From UBA1535 sp002323775 (GTDB lineage: Bacteria; Bacillota; Clostridia; Tissierellales; Sedimentibacteraceae): DNA of 64,000 bases. The stretch is from NCBI GenBank assembly GCA_031993545.1, contig DAMAHZ010000001.1, forward strand, positions 67,461-131,460, given 5' to 3'. The position numbers and the translations under genes are program-made. The notes beneath the pieces were generated by a model. That model saw only the letters and a list, made by a program, of their open reading frames with translations, was not told the origin of the DNA and made no database searches. This document shows positions 43,198 through 52,884 of the stretch, piece by piece. Each line of letters starts with the position of its first letter. Within the stretch, counting starts at the first letter, position 1.

Positions 43198-46149
43198 ATG
43201 AGTAATACACCGATAATAATACAAAAATTAGAACTTGATTATAAACAGCCTATAAAATCAACAGAGGCTTTTGCAAAAGTTATTAAGGAACTAAATAAAG
43301 AACTAAAAAATATAAAAGATTCTGCAAGAATGAGTGTTAGTGACATTGATAAATTAGTTAAAAGTATGAAAAGCGTTAATAAATCTATTGAAATAGAAAT
43401 TAATGTTAACTCTAAAGCAACTAATGAAGCTATTAATAAAACAGCTCAAAACATCATAAATTTTGGTGTCGCAAATAAAAAAGTGTTTACTGATGCTGAA
43501 GAGGATGTTCGCAAATATATTCAAGCTGTAAATGATACACCGAAAAATATATCTGTTCCTAATATATCACCTAATATCAAAGAATCTGCTGACAATAATA
43601 CATTAGCTAAAATAAAAGACTTACTACCAAATGAATCTGCCATTGATTATATGGTTAGTAAATTTGCTCCTGGTTGGATTAAATTAATCCCTTGGGCTTT
43701 AGACGTAGTCAGTGTTTTAGGTCCATATATTTATAATATGATGAAGGCCGGAGATGTTACAGCAGAATTTAAGGAAAGACAAAAAGAAATAACAGAAACA
43801 AGTATAAAACAAAAGGAAAGTATCGAAAAAACTAAAGCTGAAATGCTTGCACAGGCTGAAATGGCTGAAAGATTAGCTGATAAGATAGATGAATTGAGCA
43901 AAAAAGAAAATCTTAACTTCGCAGAAAAAGCTCAAATGAAATCTATTGTTGAACAATTGAACTCAATCTACCCTAATATATCTTTAATTATAGATGAGCA
44001 AACAGGCAAATTGAATGGCAATACAAGTGCTATTAGAGAAAACATAAAGGCTATGAAAGACCAAGCAATACAGCAAGCTTATAAAGCTAAAACGGACCAA
44101 GTGGCTGGCGATTATGTAGTACAAGAAATTCTTGCTGGTGACCTAAAATTAAAGATAGACGAGAAAAAAAGAGAGCTTAAGGAATTAGAGAAAAGCACAG
44201 ACCAAAGCGAAAGTTCTGAATACGAGAACGGAACTATTACGGGTTCAACAATACGAGATAATGCTCTTACAATAAGCAACTTAAAAGGCGATATAGAAGA
44301 TTTAACTAGGCAATGGGAAAAAGCTACAGATAAGCTTTCTGAATATGACAAAGAACTTGATAAACTCAATAAACGAGAAGAGTACAGAACGAGTAATGGT
44401 TTTGATGATATCCCTTTATATGATGTAGAAAAAGGTGAATGGATTGTCGGAACTCCTAAAAAAAGCAAAACAGCTACTAATAACAACGATTCCAATAACG
44501 ACAATGATGACGATAAAAATAAAAACTATAAAAACGAGGCTCTAGCAAATGCACTAAAACAACTTGATTACGAAAAATATGTAAAGCTAATTGACACAGA
44601 GGTCGAATTGGCAAAGCTTATTAAGTTTAAAAAAATCTACAGCATGAATGCCGATGAACTCTTAGATATTGATAAACGTATCTATAGTGCAAGAGAAAAC
44701 TTAAAATCAGAAACTTTAAAGCATTCAGTGGATTGGATTAACGAGAAAAAATCATTAGATGAATTGTCTATTGAAGAAGAAATCGCAGCATGGGAAAGAG
44801 TTTTATTAAATCAAAAGGATAATATTGAAGCTGAGAAACAAGCAAACCTAAATCTTCATATGCTTAGAAAGCAATTACTTGAAGAAACCTCTAAAAAAGA
44901 GGAAGATATAATTAGGCATTTAGCTAACATAAGCAAACTTTCAACAGAAGAACAAATTGAAAGATATAAAGAACTATACTCTGTACAAGCTAAAAATTAT
45001 ACAGAGGAGCACTCTCGCACAGAAAACTTATTTAATCTCTATAAAAATTTGCTTAGCGAGCAACAAAACAAAATTAAAGAGGCTTATGATGATCGTATCA
45101 AACAAATTGACGAAGAAGCCAATAAAAAGAAAAAGGCTAAGCAAGAGGAAATTAAAAATCTTCAAGAGGAGTTAAAATTACTTGATAGAAAAGATAGCGA
45201 GCGTTCCTATGAGCACAAAACATCTGACATTCAAAAAGATATTGATTATTGGAGCATTAGGACTGGCGAAGATGCAAGAAAGAAACTCATTGAGCTTCAA
45301 AAACAACTTGAAGAGGAGAAATACAAGCACGAGCTTGAAATGCAGAAACAAAACATCAACGACAAAATAGATGGGCTTGAAGGAGAGGTTGATGAAATTG
45401 AAAGGCTTGCTAATGAGGAAAAAGATAAGTATAAAATAGCTTATGAAAAAATTGCAAAGGCTTTTGACGAGCATGGTGCATACATAGTCGCAGCTGCTGG
45501 AACAATGGCACAGAATTCCTATAATGCTTGGAAAGAAAACTATTTAGATAAGATTTTGCTTGATTTAAAAAATGGAAATCTTACGGATTTCCAAAATACC
45601 ACTGATGGATTAAATAACTCGCTTGATGATTTAAAAAACAAAACTCCAGATTATAATGGTAATATTAATAATTTTATGATTTATTCAGCTGCAAATTCTA
45701 TATTAGAACTTAAAAAGAGATGGCACGATGGAGATATCTCAGCAGCAGGCGAAGCAAAGGAATTCTATGATAAGTTACGAGGTTATGGTATTAATGGCGT
45801 AAAAGTAGCAGAGACATTAAATGCTATGGACTACGAAAAGGCAAAAAATTATATTGCTGGATTTCCTAAATATCATACTGGAGGACTAGCATATTCCGAG
45901 GGTTTGGCTGTACTAAAAAAAGATGAACTTATATTCCCACCTGAATTATCAGCAGGGATTAGAAATTTATTTCCATTACTTAAAAGTCTTGGTTATAGCA
46001 ATAACAATAGTCCGAATTCCTATGATAACAGAAAGAGTGTTCAAATTGGTACTCTACTCAATATTGAAAATAACCTCATGGAAGATGATATTGATGGTGG
46101 AATTTTGTCAAGACAATTGTATAGAGAAATTAAAAATTTGCAGGCTTAG
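43198..46149 (+). CDS. Tape measure protein
   Basis: The 983-residue protein is the largest in the window. A long charged coiled-coil N-terminal part is followed by a hydrophobic segment near residues 150-190 (GWIKLIPWALDVVSVLGPYI), then long helical Lys/Glu repeats. The C-terminal motif YHTGGLAYSEGLAVLKKDELIFPPELSAG is the typical tape measure end. It sets tail length and threads through the tube. By the usual 0.15 nm per residue rule the tail would be near 150 nm (inference). GGTGG precedes the ATG. Confidence 0.92.
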   Translation: MSNTPIIIQKLELDYKQPIKSTEAFAKVIKELNKELKNIKDSARMSVSDIDKLVKSMKSVNKSIEIEINVNSKATNEAINKTAQNIINFGVANKKVFTDAEEDVRKYIQAVNDTPKNISVPNISPNIKESADNNTLAKIKDLLPNESAIDYMVSKFAPGWIKLIPWALDVVSVLGPYIYNMMKAGDVTAEFKERQKEITETSIKQKESIEKTKAEMLAQAEMAERLADKIDELSKKENLNFAEKAQMKSIVEQLNSIYPNISLIIDEQTGKLNGNTSAIRENIKAMKDQAIQQAYKAKTDQVAGDYVVQEILAGDLKLKIDEKKRELKELEKSTDQSESSEYENGTITGSTIRDNALTISNLKGDIEDLTRQWEKATDKLSEYDKELDKLNKREEYRTSNGFDDIPLYDVEKGEWIVGTPKKSKTATNNNDSNNDNDDDKNKNYKNEALANALKQLDYEKYVKLIDTEVELAKLIKFKKIYSMNADELLDIDKRIYSARENLKSETLKHSVDWINEKKSLDELSIEEEIAAWERVLLNQKDNIEAEKQANLNLHMLRKQLLEETSKKEEDIIRHLANISKLSTEEQIERYKELYSVQAKNYTEEHSRTENLFNLYKNLLSEQQNKIKEAYDDRIKQIDEEANKKKKAKQEEIKNLQEELKLLDRKDSERSYEHKTSDIQKDIDYWSIRTGEDARKKLIELQKQLEEEKYKHELEMQKQNINDKIDGLEGEVDEIERLANEEKDKYKIAYEKIAKAFDEHGAYIVAAAGTMAQNSYNAWKENYLDKILLDLKNGNLTDFQNTTDGLNNSLDDLKNKTPDYNGNINNFMIYSAANSILELKKRWHDGDISAAGEAKEFYDKLRGYGINGVKVAETLNAMDYEKAKNYIAGFPKYHTGGLAYSEGLAVLKKDELIFPPELSAGIRNLFPLLKSLGYSNNNSPNSYDNRKSVQIGTLLNIENNLMEDDIDGGILSRQLYREIKNLQA

Positions 46150-46206
46150 AATTTACTTTTAAGCCTGTTTTAATTTAAAAATTTAGCTTAGAAATCTAAG
46201 CTTTTA
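46141..46206 (+). terminator. Two consecutive hairpins after the tape measure gene
   Basis: CAGGCTTA (46141) pairs with TAAGCCTG (46160-46167), followed by TTTTAATTT. Then AGCTTAGA (46185) pairs with TCTAAGCT, followed by TTTTATAAT. They separate tape measure from fibre genes and may reduce read-through. Confidence 0.65.
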
Positions 46207-46226
46207 TAATTTAAGGAGGATTAATT

Positions 46227-46709
46227 ATGATATTAAATGAAAAATTTGTGTGGTCTCCAAAATGGAGAATATTAAAACATGATAAGAACATGAATTTATA
46301 TGAGACAGAGAATGTTGATGGAAATATTCTTTTAAACGAAGGTATCAATGCTATGCTTAAACTTTTGTGTGGCGAGAGTGGCATCAATCCTTTTAATAAT
46401 GCTAATTCGTATATAGGCGTTGGTGATAGCGCTATAGCTACTAGCGAAGCTCAAACAGGATTACAAGGAGTAAATATAACTTATGCACAAGTAGATGATA
46501 CTTACCCTAAAATTGATAAAAACAAAGCTATAGTTAGAGCTACTTTTGATGGCAACACAGGCAATCATGATTGGAAAGAATTCACATGGTCAAATGGTAA
46601 CTCTAATAGTTCTATCAACTTAAATAGAAAAGTTGATGATAAACCAAGAACTAAAGTCGAGGGCGATATTTGGGTATTGGAACTTAATGTAACTATATTT
46701 AATGGTTAA
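46227..46709 (+). CDS. Putative tail tip/baseplate protein, 160 aa
   Basis: AAGGAGG precedes the ATG. The protein (MILNEKFVWSPKWRILKHD, INAMLKLLCGESG, NSYIGVGDSAIATSEAQTGL) resembles small proteins found at the head of clostridial phage fibre operons, as I remember them. No catalytic motif or membrane span is seen. Its place between tape measure and the first fibre supports a structural role at the tail tip. Confidence 0.5.
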   Translation: MILNEKFVWSPKWRILKHDKNMNLYETENVDGNILLNEGINAMLKLLCGESGINPFNNANSYIGVGDSAIATSEAQTGLQGVNITYAQVDDTYPKIDKNKAIVRATFDGNTGNHDWKEFTWSNGNSNSSINLNRKVDDKPRTKVEGDIWVLELNVTIFNG

Positions 46710-46723
46710 GGTTGGTGATTATT

Positions 46724-48301
46724 ATGGCTAAAACTAATTGGCAAGACCCTAGAACTGGCGAGATTATCTCTCCTCATATATCCGGACTTCAAGAAGCCGT
46801 TGGAAAACTAGAGGAAAGCATAGGTATCGAAACTATAACCGAAACAAATATGCAATTGTCAGAGGTTTTTATTTCAGGTAATGATAGGTATAGAATATAT
46901 CAAGCACCAGAAGGAAAAAGAAACTGGCTAATCTCCCCTGCTCCAATAATCAAAAAAAATGGAGTTAATATAACTAATGATTTTGAGATTGACTATGGCG
47001 GCGGAGCTGTTGTTTTTACAAACCCTATAACTGAAAGCGATGTTTTAACAGCAGATGTTAAACACACTATTAAAACTGAAAATGTTTTAACCAAGCAAGA
47101 TTACGCATCTAAATCCGAAGCCGAGGTCGGTGCTGATAATACAAAAGTTATGACACCCTTAAAAGTTAGAGAGTTTTTTATAGCCAACGGTGGTGGAAGT
47201 GGTGGAGTTACTAACGTAGTATTTCAAAGCGGAAAGAAATATTATAAATTTACAGCAACTGATGCAGTTAATAATTTTGAGATACCAAGCGAGTTATTTA
47301 ATCCCGCTAATGATGTTGTTGAATTAATTCATGGTGGAAATATACCACTAATTAAAGATGAAAATTATACATTAGTAGGCAATTTAGTAACTTTTATAGG
47401 TTATTCTTTAGATATAGGTGATGATATACATTGTTTGATAACCAATACAGCTTATAGCTACAATGCTTTAAGCGATAAGCCTGATTTAAGTAATATAGTA
47501 AGATACAGTGAAGCTGAGTTAGGCACTCCGATTAGCGTTAATGCTAATACTTTAGGTGGACAATTACCTAGTTATTATGCTAAATCAGATGATTTTTCTA
47601 ATACTAACAATAAAGTAGGCGTACTTGAGACAAATATTGAAGAAAAAACAGACAAGGATAAAGTTTATTCTTTAAATTACGAATATTATAAAAACTTACC
47701 TAGTGGGGCGGATTTAAATGAGTATAAAAATCCAAATGTATATGCTTGGACAAGTAATTCTATACCACCGACCCTTATAAATGCTCCTACAGAATTAACT
47801 GACTCTGGTGCATACGGAAAACTTATCGTTGAACACGGCAGAAACTATTATGATTTAATTTTACAAACGCTAAAATTTACTAAATCAAAAAAAAGTTATG
47901 AATTTGTTAGATATTTTGCTTCAGATATAGGGTGGTGTAGTTGGCAAGAAATAGCCACAACAGAAAAAATAGATATTTTACTAACAGCTAACACAGGATA
48001 TAAAATAACACATCAAGAATGTTATAAAATTAATAATTTAATTTTTATAAATGCGAGATTTAAAAAATCAGATGATGGACTTTTTACAGACATACATAAT
48101 CCAGTAATGGTTGCAACTTTGCCTTATATGCCAAAAACTTTTAATGTACAGTTATCTACAGTAACTGGCATAGCTTCAGGAAGTCCCGCTATATCTAATA
48201 GTTCGGCATACATAAGCTTAACTGGTACTCTTTTGATAATGTTTAAGAAGATTACTTACGACTGTGATTACATATCTGTATCAGGTAGCTTTGCTATATA
48301 G
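46724..48301 (+). CDS. Tail fibre / receptor-binding protein A
   Basis: I start at ATG 46724, with GGTTGGTG upstream; a TTG at 46712 is in the same frame. The 525-residue protein has an N-terminal attachment part (WQDPRTGEIISPHISGLQEA), a fibre motif (EVGADNTKVMTPLKVREFF), a glycine-rich hinge (GGGSGG) and a pyocin-knob-like domain (about 325-410) that ends WCSWQEIATTEKI. A C-terminal head of about 105 residues follows. It is the first of four fibre genes that share the IATTEKI junction. Confidence 0.75.
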   Translation: MAKTNWQDPRTGEIISPHISGLQEAVGKLEESIGIETITETNMQLSEVFISGNDRYRIYQAPEGKRNWLISPAPIIKKNGVNITNDFEIDYGGGAVVFTNPITESDVLTADVKHTIKTENVLTKQDYASKSEAEVGADNTKVMTPLKVREFFIANGGGSGGVTNVVFQSGKKYYKFTATDAVNNFEIPSELFNPANDVVELIHGGNIPLIKDENYTLVGNLVTFIGYSLDIGDDIHCLITNTAYSYNALSDKPDLSNIVRYSEAELGTPISVNANTLGGQLPSYYAKSDDFSNTNNKVGVLETNIEEKTDKDKVYSLNYEYYKNLPSGADLNEYKNPNVYAWTSNSIPPTLINAPTELTDSGAYGKLIVEHGRNYYDLILQTLKFTKSKKSYEFVRYFASDIGWCSWQEIATTEKIDILLTANTGYKITHQECYKINNLIFINARFKKSDDGLFTDIHNPVMVATLPYMPKTFNVQLSTVTGIASGSPAISNSSAYISLTGTLLIMFKKITYDCDYISVSGSFAI

Positions 48302-48310
48302 GAGGTAAAT

Positions 48311-48724
48311 ATGCAAATATGGAAAATAGATTATAAAGGATTTTTTACAGAGAGTATGATTATTAATGAAGAAGAATTAACTGAACTAGATATTGTTGCT
48401 CCTGTAAATACTGATGAAACAAATACATTTTATAAACCTAAATGGAATGGCATGGAGTGGATAGAAGGTGCAACAGCAGAAGAAATAGCAGAGTGGAATG
48501 AACAACAAAACTCCCCTCCCTTATCTAAACAAATAGAAGATTTAAAAACTCAAATCGCTGAAACAGACTATCAAATCATAAAATGTTATGAATACAATTT
48601 AGTCAACAAAGAACTACCTTATGATGTAGAATCGCTACATATTTATAGACAAGCTTTAAGAGATGAAATAAACCAGTTAGAATTACAAGAACAAGGAGGT
48701 GTTGATAATGCCAGAAACATATAG
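48311..48724 (+). CDS. Fibre-associated accessory protein A
   Basis: The 137-residue protein follows GGAGG. It contains FYKPKWNGMEWIEGATAEEIAEW and a helical C terminus (KQIEDLKTQIAETDYQII). Similar short genes follow each of the four fibre genes, as do XkdW-type or fibre assembly proteins in Bacillus and clostridial phages. They may be chaperones or tip partners for the fibre just upstream. Confidence 0.6.
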   Translation: MQIWKIDYKGFFTESMIINEEELTELDIVAPVNTDETNTFYKPKWNGMEWIEGATAEEIAEWNEQQNSPPLSKQIEDLKTQIAETDYQIIKCYEYNLVNKELPYDVESLHIYRQALRDEINQLELQEQGGVDNARNI

Positions 48725-49439
48725 TACAACACTTAAACATGATAATGGAATTGACTATCTTGCCCCTCGTACCATAGCAGACAATGTTAGTATGGTAGAC
48801 GGTAGAACGGTAGAAGTTAATGTATCTGAAATAAAGCAGGAATTGGAACAGAAAGCGGATAAACAATGGATGCCTGATAATTGGAAAACAGAAAGCGACT
48901 TACCTAGCGCTTATCCTAATAAAACTACAACTATTTTTTATGCTAATAATTTTTTAGGATTTTCTGTTTGTATTGTAGAGACTAAAATAATAAGTCCATA
49001 TATGGGAATTCAAACGATATCATCAAATAGTGCATATGGTGGTACACAACTTAAATATCGGCTTGTTGAAACCACTAATTGGGGAACAGCAAGGACAATA
49101 GCCACAACAGAAAAAATAAACATATCTGATAGGCTATTAAATGGATGGGTGGTAGCAGACAATTCATATTTAACATTAACCGTTAGTGGTAAAACAGCAC
49201 ATATTAGCGGTAAAATAAAAGATGGTGTTAGAGCAAAAAACACTGCTGTTTTTACTTTGCCAGACGGTATTAGACCAAGCTTATATATGGTAAAATTAGT
49301 ATATTCTCAGGCAGCTACTCCACTTAATGTTGGTTTACTTCGATTAGATAATAATCTCCCAAATGTAATAGTTGAAAATAATTATGATTTAGCTTCAGCA
49401 GTTCATTATGTAATTGATTTTTCATTCCCAATAATTTAG
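48708..49439 (+). CDS. Tail fibre / receptor-binding protein B
   Basis: The start is ATG 48708 (AAGGAGGTG upstream), overlapping the previous gene by 17 bases. The 243-residue protein begins with an attachment part (YSTTLKHDNGIDYLAPRTIA), then EQKADKQWMPDNWKTESDLP leading into a knob-like domain that ends GTARTIATTEKI, then a C-terminal head. The knob region is clearly related to that of fibre D at 50935, while the heads differ. Confidence 0.75.
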   Translation: MPETYSTTLKHDNGIDYLAPRTIADNVSMVDGRTVEVNVSEIKQELEQKADKQWMPDNWKTESDLPSAYPNKTTTIFYANNFLGFSVCIVETKIISPYMGIQTISSNSAYGGTQLKYRLVETTNWGTARTIATTEKINISDRLLNGWVVADNSYLTLTVSGKTAHISGKIKDGVRAKNTAVFTLPDGIRPSLYMVKLVYSQAATPLNVGLLRLDNNLPNVIVENNYDLASAVHYVIDFSFPII

Positions 49440-49448
49440 GAGGTAAAT

Positions 49449-49712
49449 ATGACAAGAGAACAATTAAAACAACAATATATATTTGTAGATGGAATGACAT
49501 TTACTCCTAGATATGAATATAAACAAATAGAAGGTATAGAAAATGGCAAAACAATACTTGTTGATGATTACACTATAACCGCTACAGCACAAGAAGTATA
49601 TGCAGAATGGCAAACACAACAAAACACTGTAGCTTTGCCAACAGAGCAAGATAAATTACAAGCACAGGCAACTTATACAGCCATGATGACAGATACGTTA
49701 TTGGAGGTTTAA
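49449..49712 (+). CDS. Fibre-associated accessory protein B
   Basis: The 87-residue protein follows GGAGG ten bases after fibre B. It ends ALPTEQDKLQAQATYTAMMT, shared in part with accessory protein D (APTEQDKVNASLMLE). It probably acts with fibre B. Confidence 0.6.
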   Translation: MTREQLKQQYIFVDGMTFTPRYEYKQIEGIENGKTILVDDYTITATAQEVYAEWQTQQNTVALPTEQDKLQAQATYTAMMTDTLLEV

Positions 49713-49713
49713 T

Positions 49714-49842
49714 ATATTTGATAAAATAAAAAAATGGTATGAATTAAACTTATGGAATAAGGTTATGGTTGGAAATGCTGTTAAAAAAGAAGTTATAACA
49801 GCGGAAAAATATGAGTTGATAACAAGCGAAAGTTATTTATAA
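49714..49842 (+). CDS. XkdX-like phage protein with putative ATA start
   Basis: GGAGG (49703-49707) is followed six bases later by ATA TTT GAT AAA ATA. The frame encodes FDKIKKWYELNLWNKVMVGN, then AVKKEVITAEKYELIT, the XkdX family pattern of about 40 residues. Members normally start at this exact residue with ATG. The first in-frame ATG is too far in to give a full protein. The role of XkdX proteins is not established. Confidence 0.65.
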   Translation: MFDKIKKWYELNLWNKVMVGNAVKKEVITAEKYELITSESYL

Positions 49843-49911
49843 TAATGTCCGAATTATAAAAATAAAGCGTACATTATTAATTTATAAAAATAGTAAAGGA
49901 GAAAATCTTTT

Positions 49912-50634
49912 ATGAGACCTAAAGTATTAATAGATATAAAAAATATTGAAAACAAAATAGACAAAATTTCAATCGTTGACGACTTGATAACTGGGGGTTC
50001 TGATAAAGTGTCAAGTGCTGAAACTGTAAAAGTGCTTAATGCGAATATGGAACAAATTACGGACAAAGGATATGTTGATAGAATAACAAAAAGTACACTT
50101 GATGAATGTAATGAAAATGGAAAATACACGGTGGTATTATCTGGCGTTGCAGGTTTTGTTAATGGCACATATTGCGTTGATGTGACTAAGTATAGTTCTA
50201 TAATTTATGTACAGCGTATTTACAGAGTAAATCCGTCTATAGATTCTTATATTAGAGTTGTAAATGGTAGTGATATAGTTTTAGGTAAAATAGCCACAAC
50301 AGGAAAAATAGAGATTTCATTTCCATTCAATAGTGGTTATGTTATAGGCTCAAGTACTTGGAAAAGTAAAGTAGTTAAAAATTCATTAGATGAAGTTAAA
50401 TATTATGTAAATTGCAAACCATCTACTAGCAATTTTGTCGAGGGTGCTACAATAATTGGAACTATACCAACAGGATATAGACCGACAGAAACAATAGGTA
50501 TCCCATTACGCACAGCCTCGCTAGATACCGGAACTGCTATGTTGACATTAGACTCAAACGGCATTGTAACAGTTTTAATAAAAGGACAAGTGTCATTAGT
50601 CACGGGAATAATTACTTATGATACTGATAAATAA
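49912..50634 (+). CDS. Tail fibre / receptor-binding protein C
   Basis: The 240-residue protein follows AAAGGAG. It has a short attachment part (SDKVSSAETVKVLNANMEQI), then a compact domain that keeps the junction IATTGKIEI, and a C-terminal head (VNCKPSTSNFVEGATIIGTI, PTGYRPTETIGIPL). The PTGYRP motif is common in the heads of clostridial phage fibres. It looks like a shortened fibre compared with A and D. Confidence 0.7.
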   Translation: MRPKVLIDIKNIENKIDKISIVDDLITGGSDKVSSAETVKVLNANMEQITDKGYVDRITKSTLDECNENGKYTVVLSGVAGFVNGTYCVDVTKYSSIIYVQRIYRVNPSIDSYIRVVNGSDIVLGKIATTGKIEISFPFNSGYVIGSSTWKSKVVKNSLDEVKYYVNCKPSTSNFVEGATIIGTIPTGYRPTETIGIPLRTASLDTGTAMLTLDSNGIVTVLIKGQVSLVTGIITYDTDK

Positions 50635-50645
50635 GGGGTGATTTA

Positions 50646-50882
50646 ATGTTTGGAATTGTAATAAATAAACAAGGATATAAAATTGAATTTGTAGCTTTAA
50701 ATGAAGATGATACAGTTCAATTTTATGAGTTAAAAGACAACGAACAGGTAATTAAAAAAGATTGGAATGTTGCTAATGTAATGATTAAACCTAAGTGGAA
50801 CTTTGATACATTAATTTGGGAAGAAACAGCAACACAAGAAGAAATAGCAGAATATAACAATAACATAATGTCCGCATTATAA
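50646..50882 (+). CDS. Fibre-associated accessory protein C
   Basis: The 78-residue protein follows GGGGTG. It has IKPKWNFDTLIWEETATQEE, parallel to the same segment of accessory protein A. Its last codons and the bases after it repeat a sequence also found at 49842 and 52776, so the end of this cassette was duplicated. Confidence 0.6.
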   Translation: MFGIVINKQGYKIEFVALNEDDTVQFYELKDNEQVIKKDWNVANVMIKPKWNFDTLIWEETATQEEIAEYNNNIMSAL

Positions 50883-50934
50883 ACATAAAACGGATTAAAA
50901 TAAGAAATCTAAACTTTTTTTAAGGAGAAAAGAA

Positions 50935-52353
50935 ATGAGTAAACCTATTGGATTAGATTTTAATAATAGAATTACATATTTAGAAAGTAATAAAGCGGAT
51001 AAAACAATAAAAATTTTAGATATAACGGATTTGGTTAATTTATCTAGCAGAGATTATACAACGTATATTATAGGTAGTATCCTACCAACAAATAGTCCAC
51101 CTGGCGGAACTGCTTGGAGTTTATTAGAATATATACCCATTAATATTGATTATGCAAAATTGGTGTGGACTAATTTTGGATCAGCTATAGAAACAAGAGG
51201 TAAATCATTTGAAGCTGTATTAGACATTACAAATAAAATATTTTTGTACGCTTGGAAGCCAATTATCAAAAAGGAAGATTTGGAACAAAAAGCGGACAAA
51301 GATAAAATAATAAGTGCAAGTAATAAAATATATCAAATTGGAGAAATACAAAATTATATTGTTACAACAACATTTGAATTAAATTGTTTTTTATCTGGAT
51401 TTTACTTAGATGGAAATGATAATAATGCTTTTACCAGTGGTGTCTTATCTATTGCTAAAAGAAATGCAGTATCTGTGAGCACAATTAAAGGAACTTTAAA
51501 TATTTTGCAAATAAATAACGCAACATCCCCTTACAAATGCAAAATTCAAATCACTGATAAAGGAAAAATATACACAATAAGTGATAGCTATATGAACTTT
51601 GCGCGATTAATGGTATTAACAAAGACTGATAACATAGTAATATATAATAGTCCAATTTTATCATCTATAGATGGCAATGTAATTTGGGACAGTGAATTAA
51701 ATGAAGCAAATATTGCTACAAATATAGACTTAGAACAAAAAGCGGACAAACAATGGATGGTTGATGGATGGAAAACTGAAACTGCATTGCCAAATGATTA
51801 TCCAGATGGTACGACTTACTTCAATAGCGGAAGTTCTGCATTTAATGCGTTAGGTTATGTTGTTATAAAAACAGTAAAGAAAACAGGTATGGTTAAACAA
51901 ACTATATTTAGAGATTATGCAACAGCAAAGGGAGAATATGTTCGCTACAATAAAACATATGATAATAAAAGTCCGGATTATAATAAATGGACACCTTGGG
52001 AGAAAATAGCCACAACAGATAAATTAGATACTTTATGGAGCGGTAATGTAAGTTTATCTACTACACCACAGACAATAACTGTGTCTCAAGACTTAACTAA
52101 TTATAATTACCTATTAATATCTCATGGTAGTGGTGTTAGTACAAGTGGTGGAGTAAGTGAGGGGACAAGTGCAGGAGAATTTATTTTGAGACCTCTAAAT
52201 ATTGAAGATTTTGCGAACGGTGTAAATATGTATACTTATATACATGGTGTAAAAGTTGTATTGCAACGTATAAGTGCAACAACTATAAGTATCTGGTCTA
52301 GTGCAAATTTATCTCTCTTTAGACGTATAAAAGGTGTTAAGATTGGAGGATAA
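50935..52353 (+). CDS. Tail fibre / receptor-binding protein D
   Basis: The 472-residue protein follows AAGGAG. It has an N-terminal coil (NRITYLESNKADKTIKI), two EQKADK linkers (about 118 and 267), and a pyocin-knob-like domain (KTETALPNDYPDGTTYFNSG to WTPWEKIATTDK). The C-terminal head of about 110 residues has a glycine/serine-rich turn (GSGVSTSGGVSEGTSAG). It is the longest of the downstream fibres and is followed by its own accessory gene. Confidence 0.75.
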   Translation: MSKPIGLDFNNRITYLESNKADKTIKILDITDLVNLSSRDYTTYIIGSILPTNSPPGGTAWSLLEYIPINIDYAKLVWTNFGSAIETRGKSFEAVLDITNKIFLYAWKPIIKKEDLEQKADKDKIISASNKIYQIGEIQNYIVTTTFELNCFLSGFYLDGNDNNAFTSGVLSIAKRNAVSVSTIKGTLNILQINNATSPYKCKIQITDKGKIYTISDSYMNFARLMVLTKTDNIVIYNSPILSSIDGNVIWDSELNEANIATNIDLEQKADKQWMVDGWKTETALPNDYPDGTTYFNSGSSAFNALGYVVIKTVKKTGMVKQTIFRDYATAKGEYVRYNKTYDNKSPDYNKWTPWEKIATTDKLDTLWSGNVSLSTTPQTITVSQDLTNYNYLLISHGSGVSTSGGVSEGTSAGEFILRPLNIEDFANGVNMYTYIHGVKVVLQRISATTISIWSSANLSLFRRIKGVKIGG

Positions 52354-52362
52354 TATAAAAAA

Positions 52363-52668
52363 ATGCAAGAAGATATATTGATTAATTATGATTTATTTAT
52401 AACTAAACAAGCTGAAAATGGAGCAATATTAGAATATAGTTTGTACGAGCAAAAGCATAATATAAGCATTGACAATTTAGCGAGTTTAAAAGTAACAGAA
52501 GATATTGACTATTGTAACTATAAATTAGTTAATAATGAATTAATTGAGTTGACAGATGAAGAAAAACAAGCGTTAATTCCTACTCTAGCACCAACAGAGC
52601 AAGACAAAGTAAATGCTAGTTTAATGCTAGAAATAGCAAAACTTAAAGCAAAGGTAGGTACTGTATAA
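52363..52668 (+). CDS. Fibre-associated accessory protein D
   Basis: The 101-residue protein starts at ATG 52363, with GGAGG 12 bases upstream. It ends LAPTEQDKVNASLMLEIAKL KAKVGTV, similar to accessory protein B. Its stop overlaps the next start by one base (TAATG). Confidence 0.6.
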   Translation: MQEDILINYDLFITKQAENGAILEYSLYEQKHNISIDNLASLKVTEDIDYCNYKLVNNELIELTDEEKQALIPTLAPTEQDKVNASLMLEIAKLKAKVGTV

Positions 52669-52793
52669 TGGATAAAGATTTAATTAAAATGTATTATCAA
52701 ATGGGTTTATTTACAGTAGCTGACTTAGATATATTTGTTATGGCTGGTTATATAACAGAAATAGAAAAGCAAGAGATAATGTACGAATTATAA
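52668..52793 (+). CDS. XkdX-like small phage protein
   Basis: The 41-residue protein (MDKDLIKMYYQMGLFTVADL, DIFVMAGYITEIEKQEIM) has the XkdX pattern: a short helix, then GLFTVADLDIFVMAGYIT. It is translationally coupled to the preceding gene. It is a second copy of the type seen at 49714 and ends the fibre block before the lysis genes. Confidence 0.65.
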   Translation: MDKDLIKMYYQMGLFTVADLDIFVMAGYITEIEKQEIMYEL

Positions 52794-52884
52794 ACATTTT
52801 ACGGATAAAATAATAATTTAAAAGGCATAAAAAGACACTATTAATAGTGTTATTTTTTTACCTTTAGAAAAAACGAGGTGAAAC

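Noticed and set aside
49843..49911. Coding sequence between the XkdX-like gene and fibre C
   Set aside because: The gap repeats the end of other cassettes but holds no frame with a start or ribosome site.
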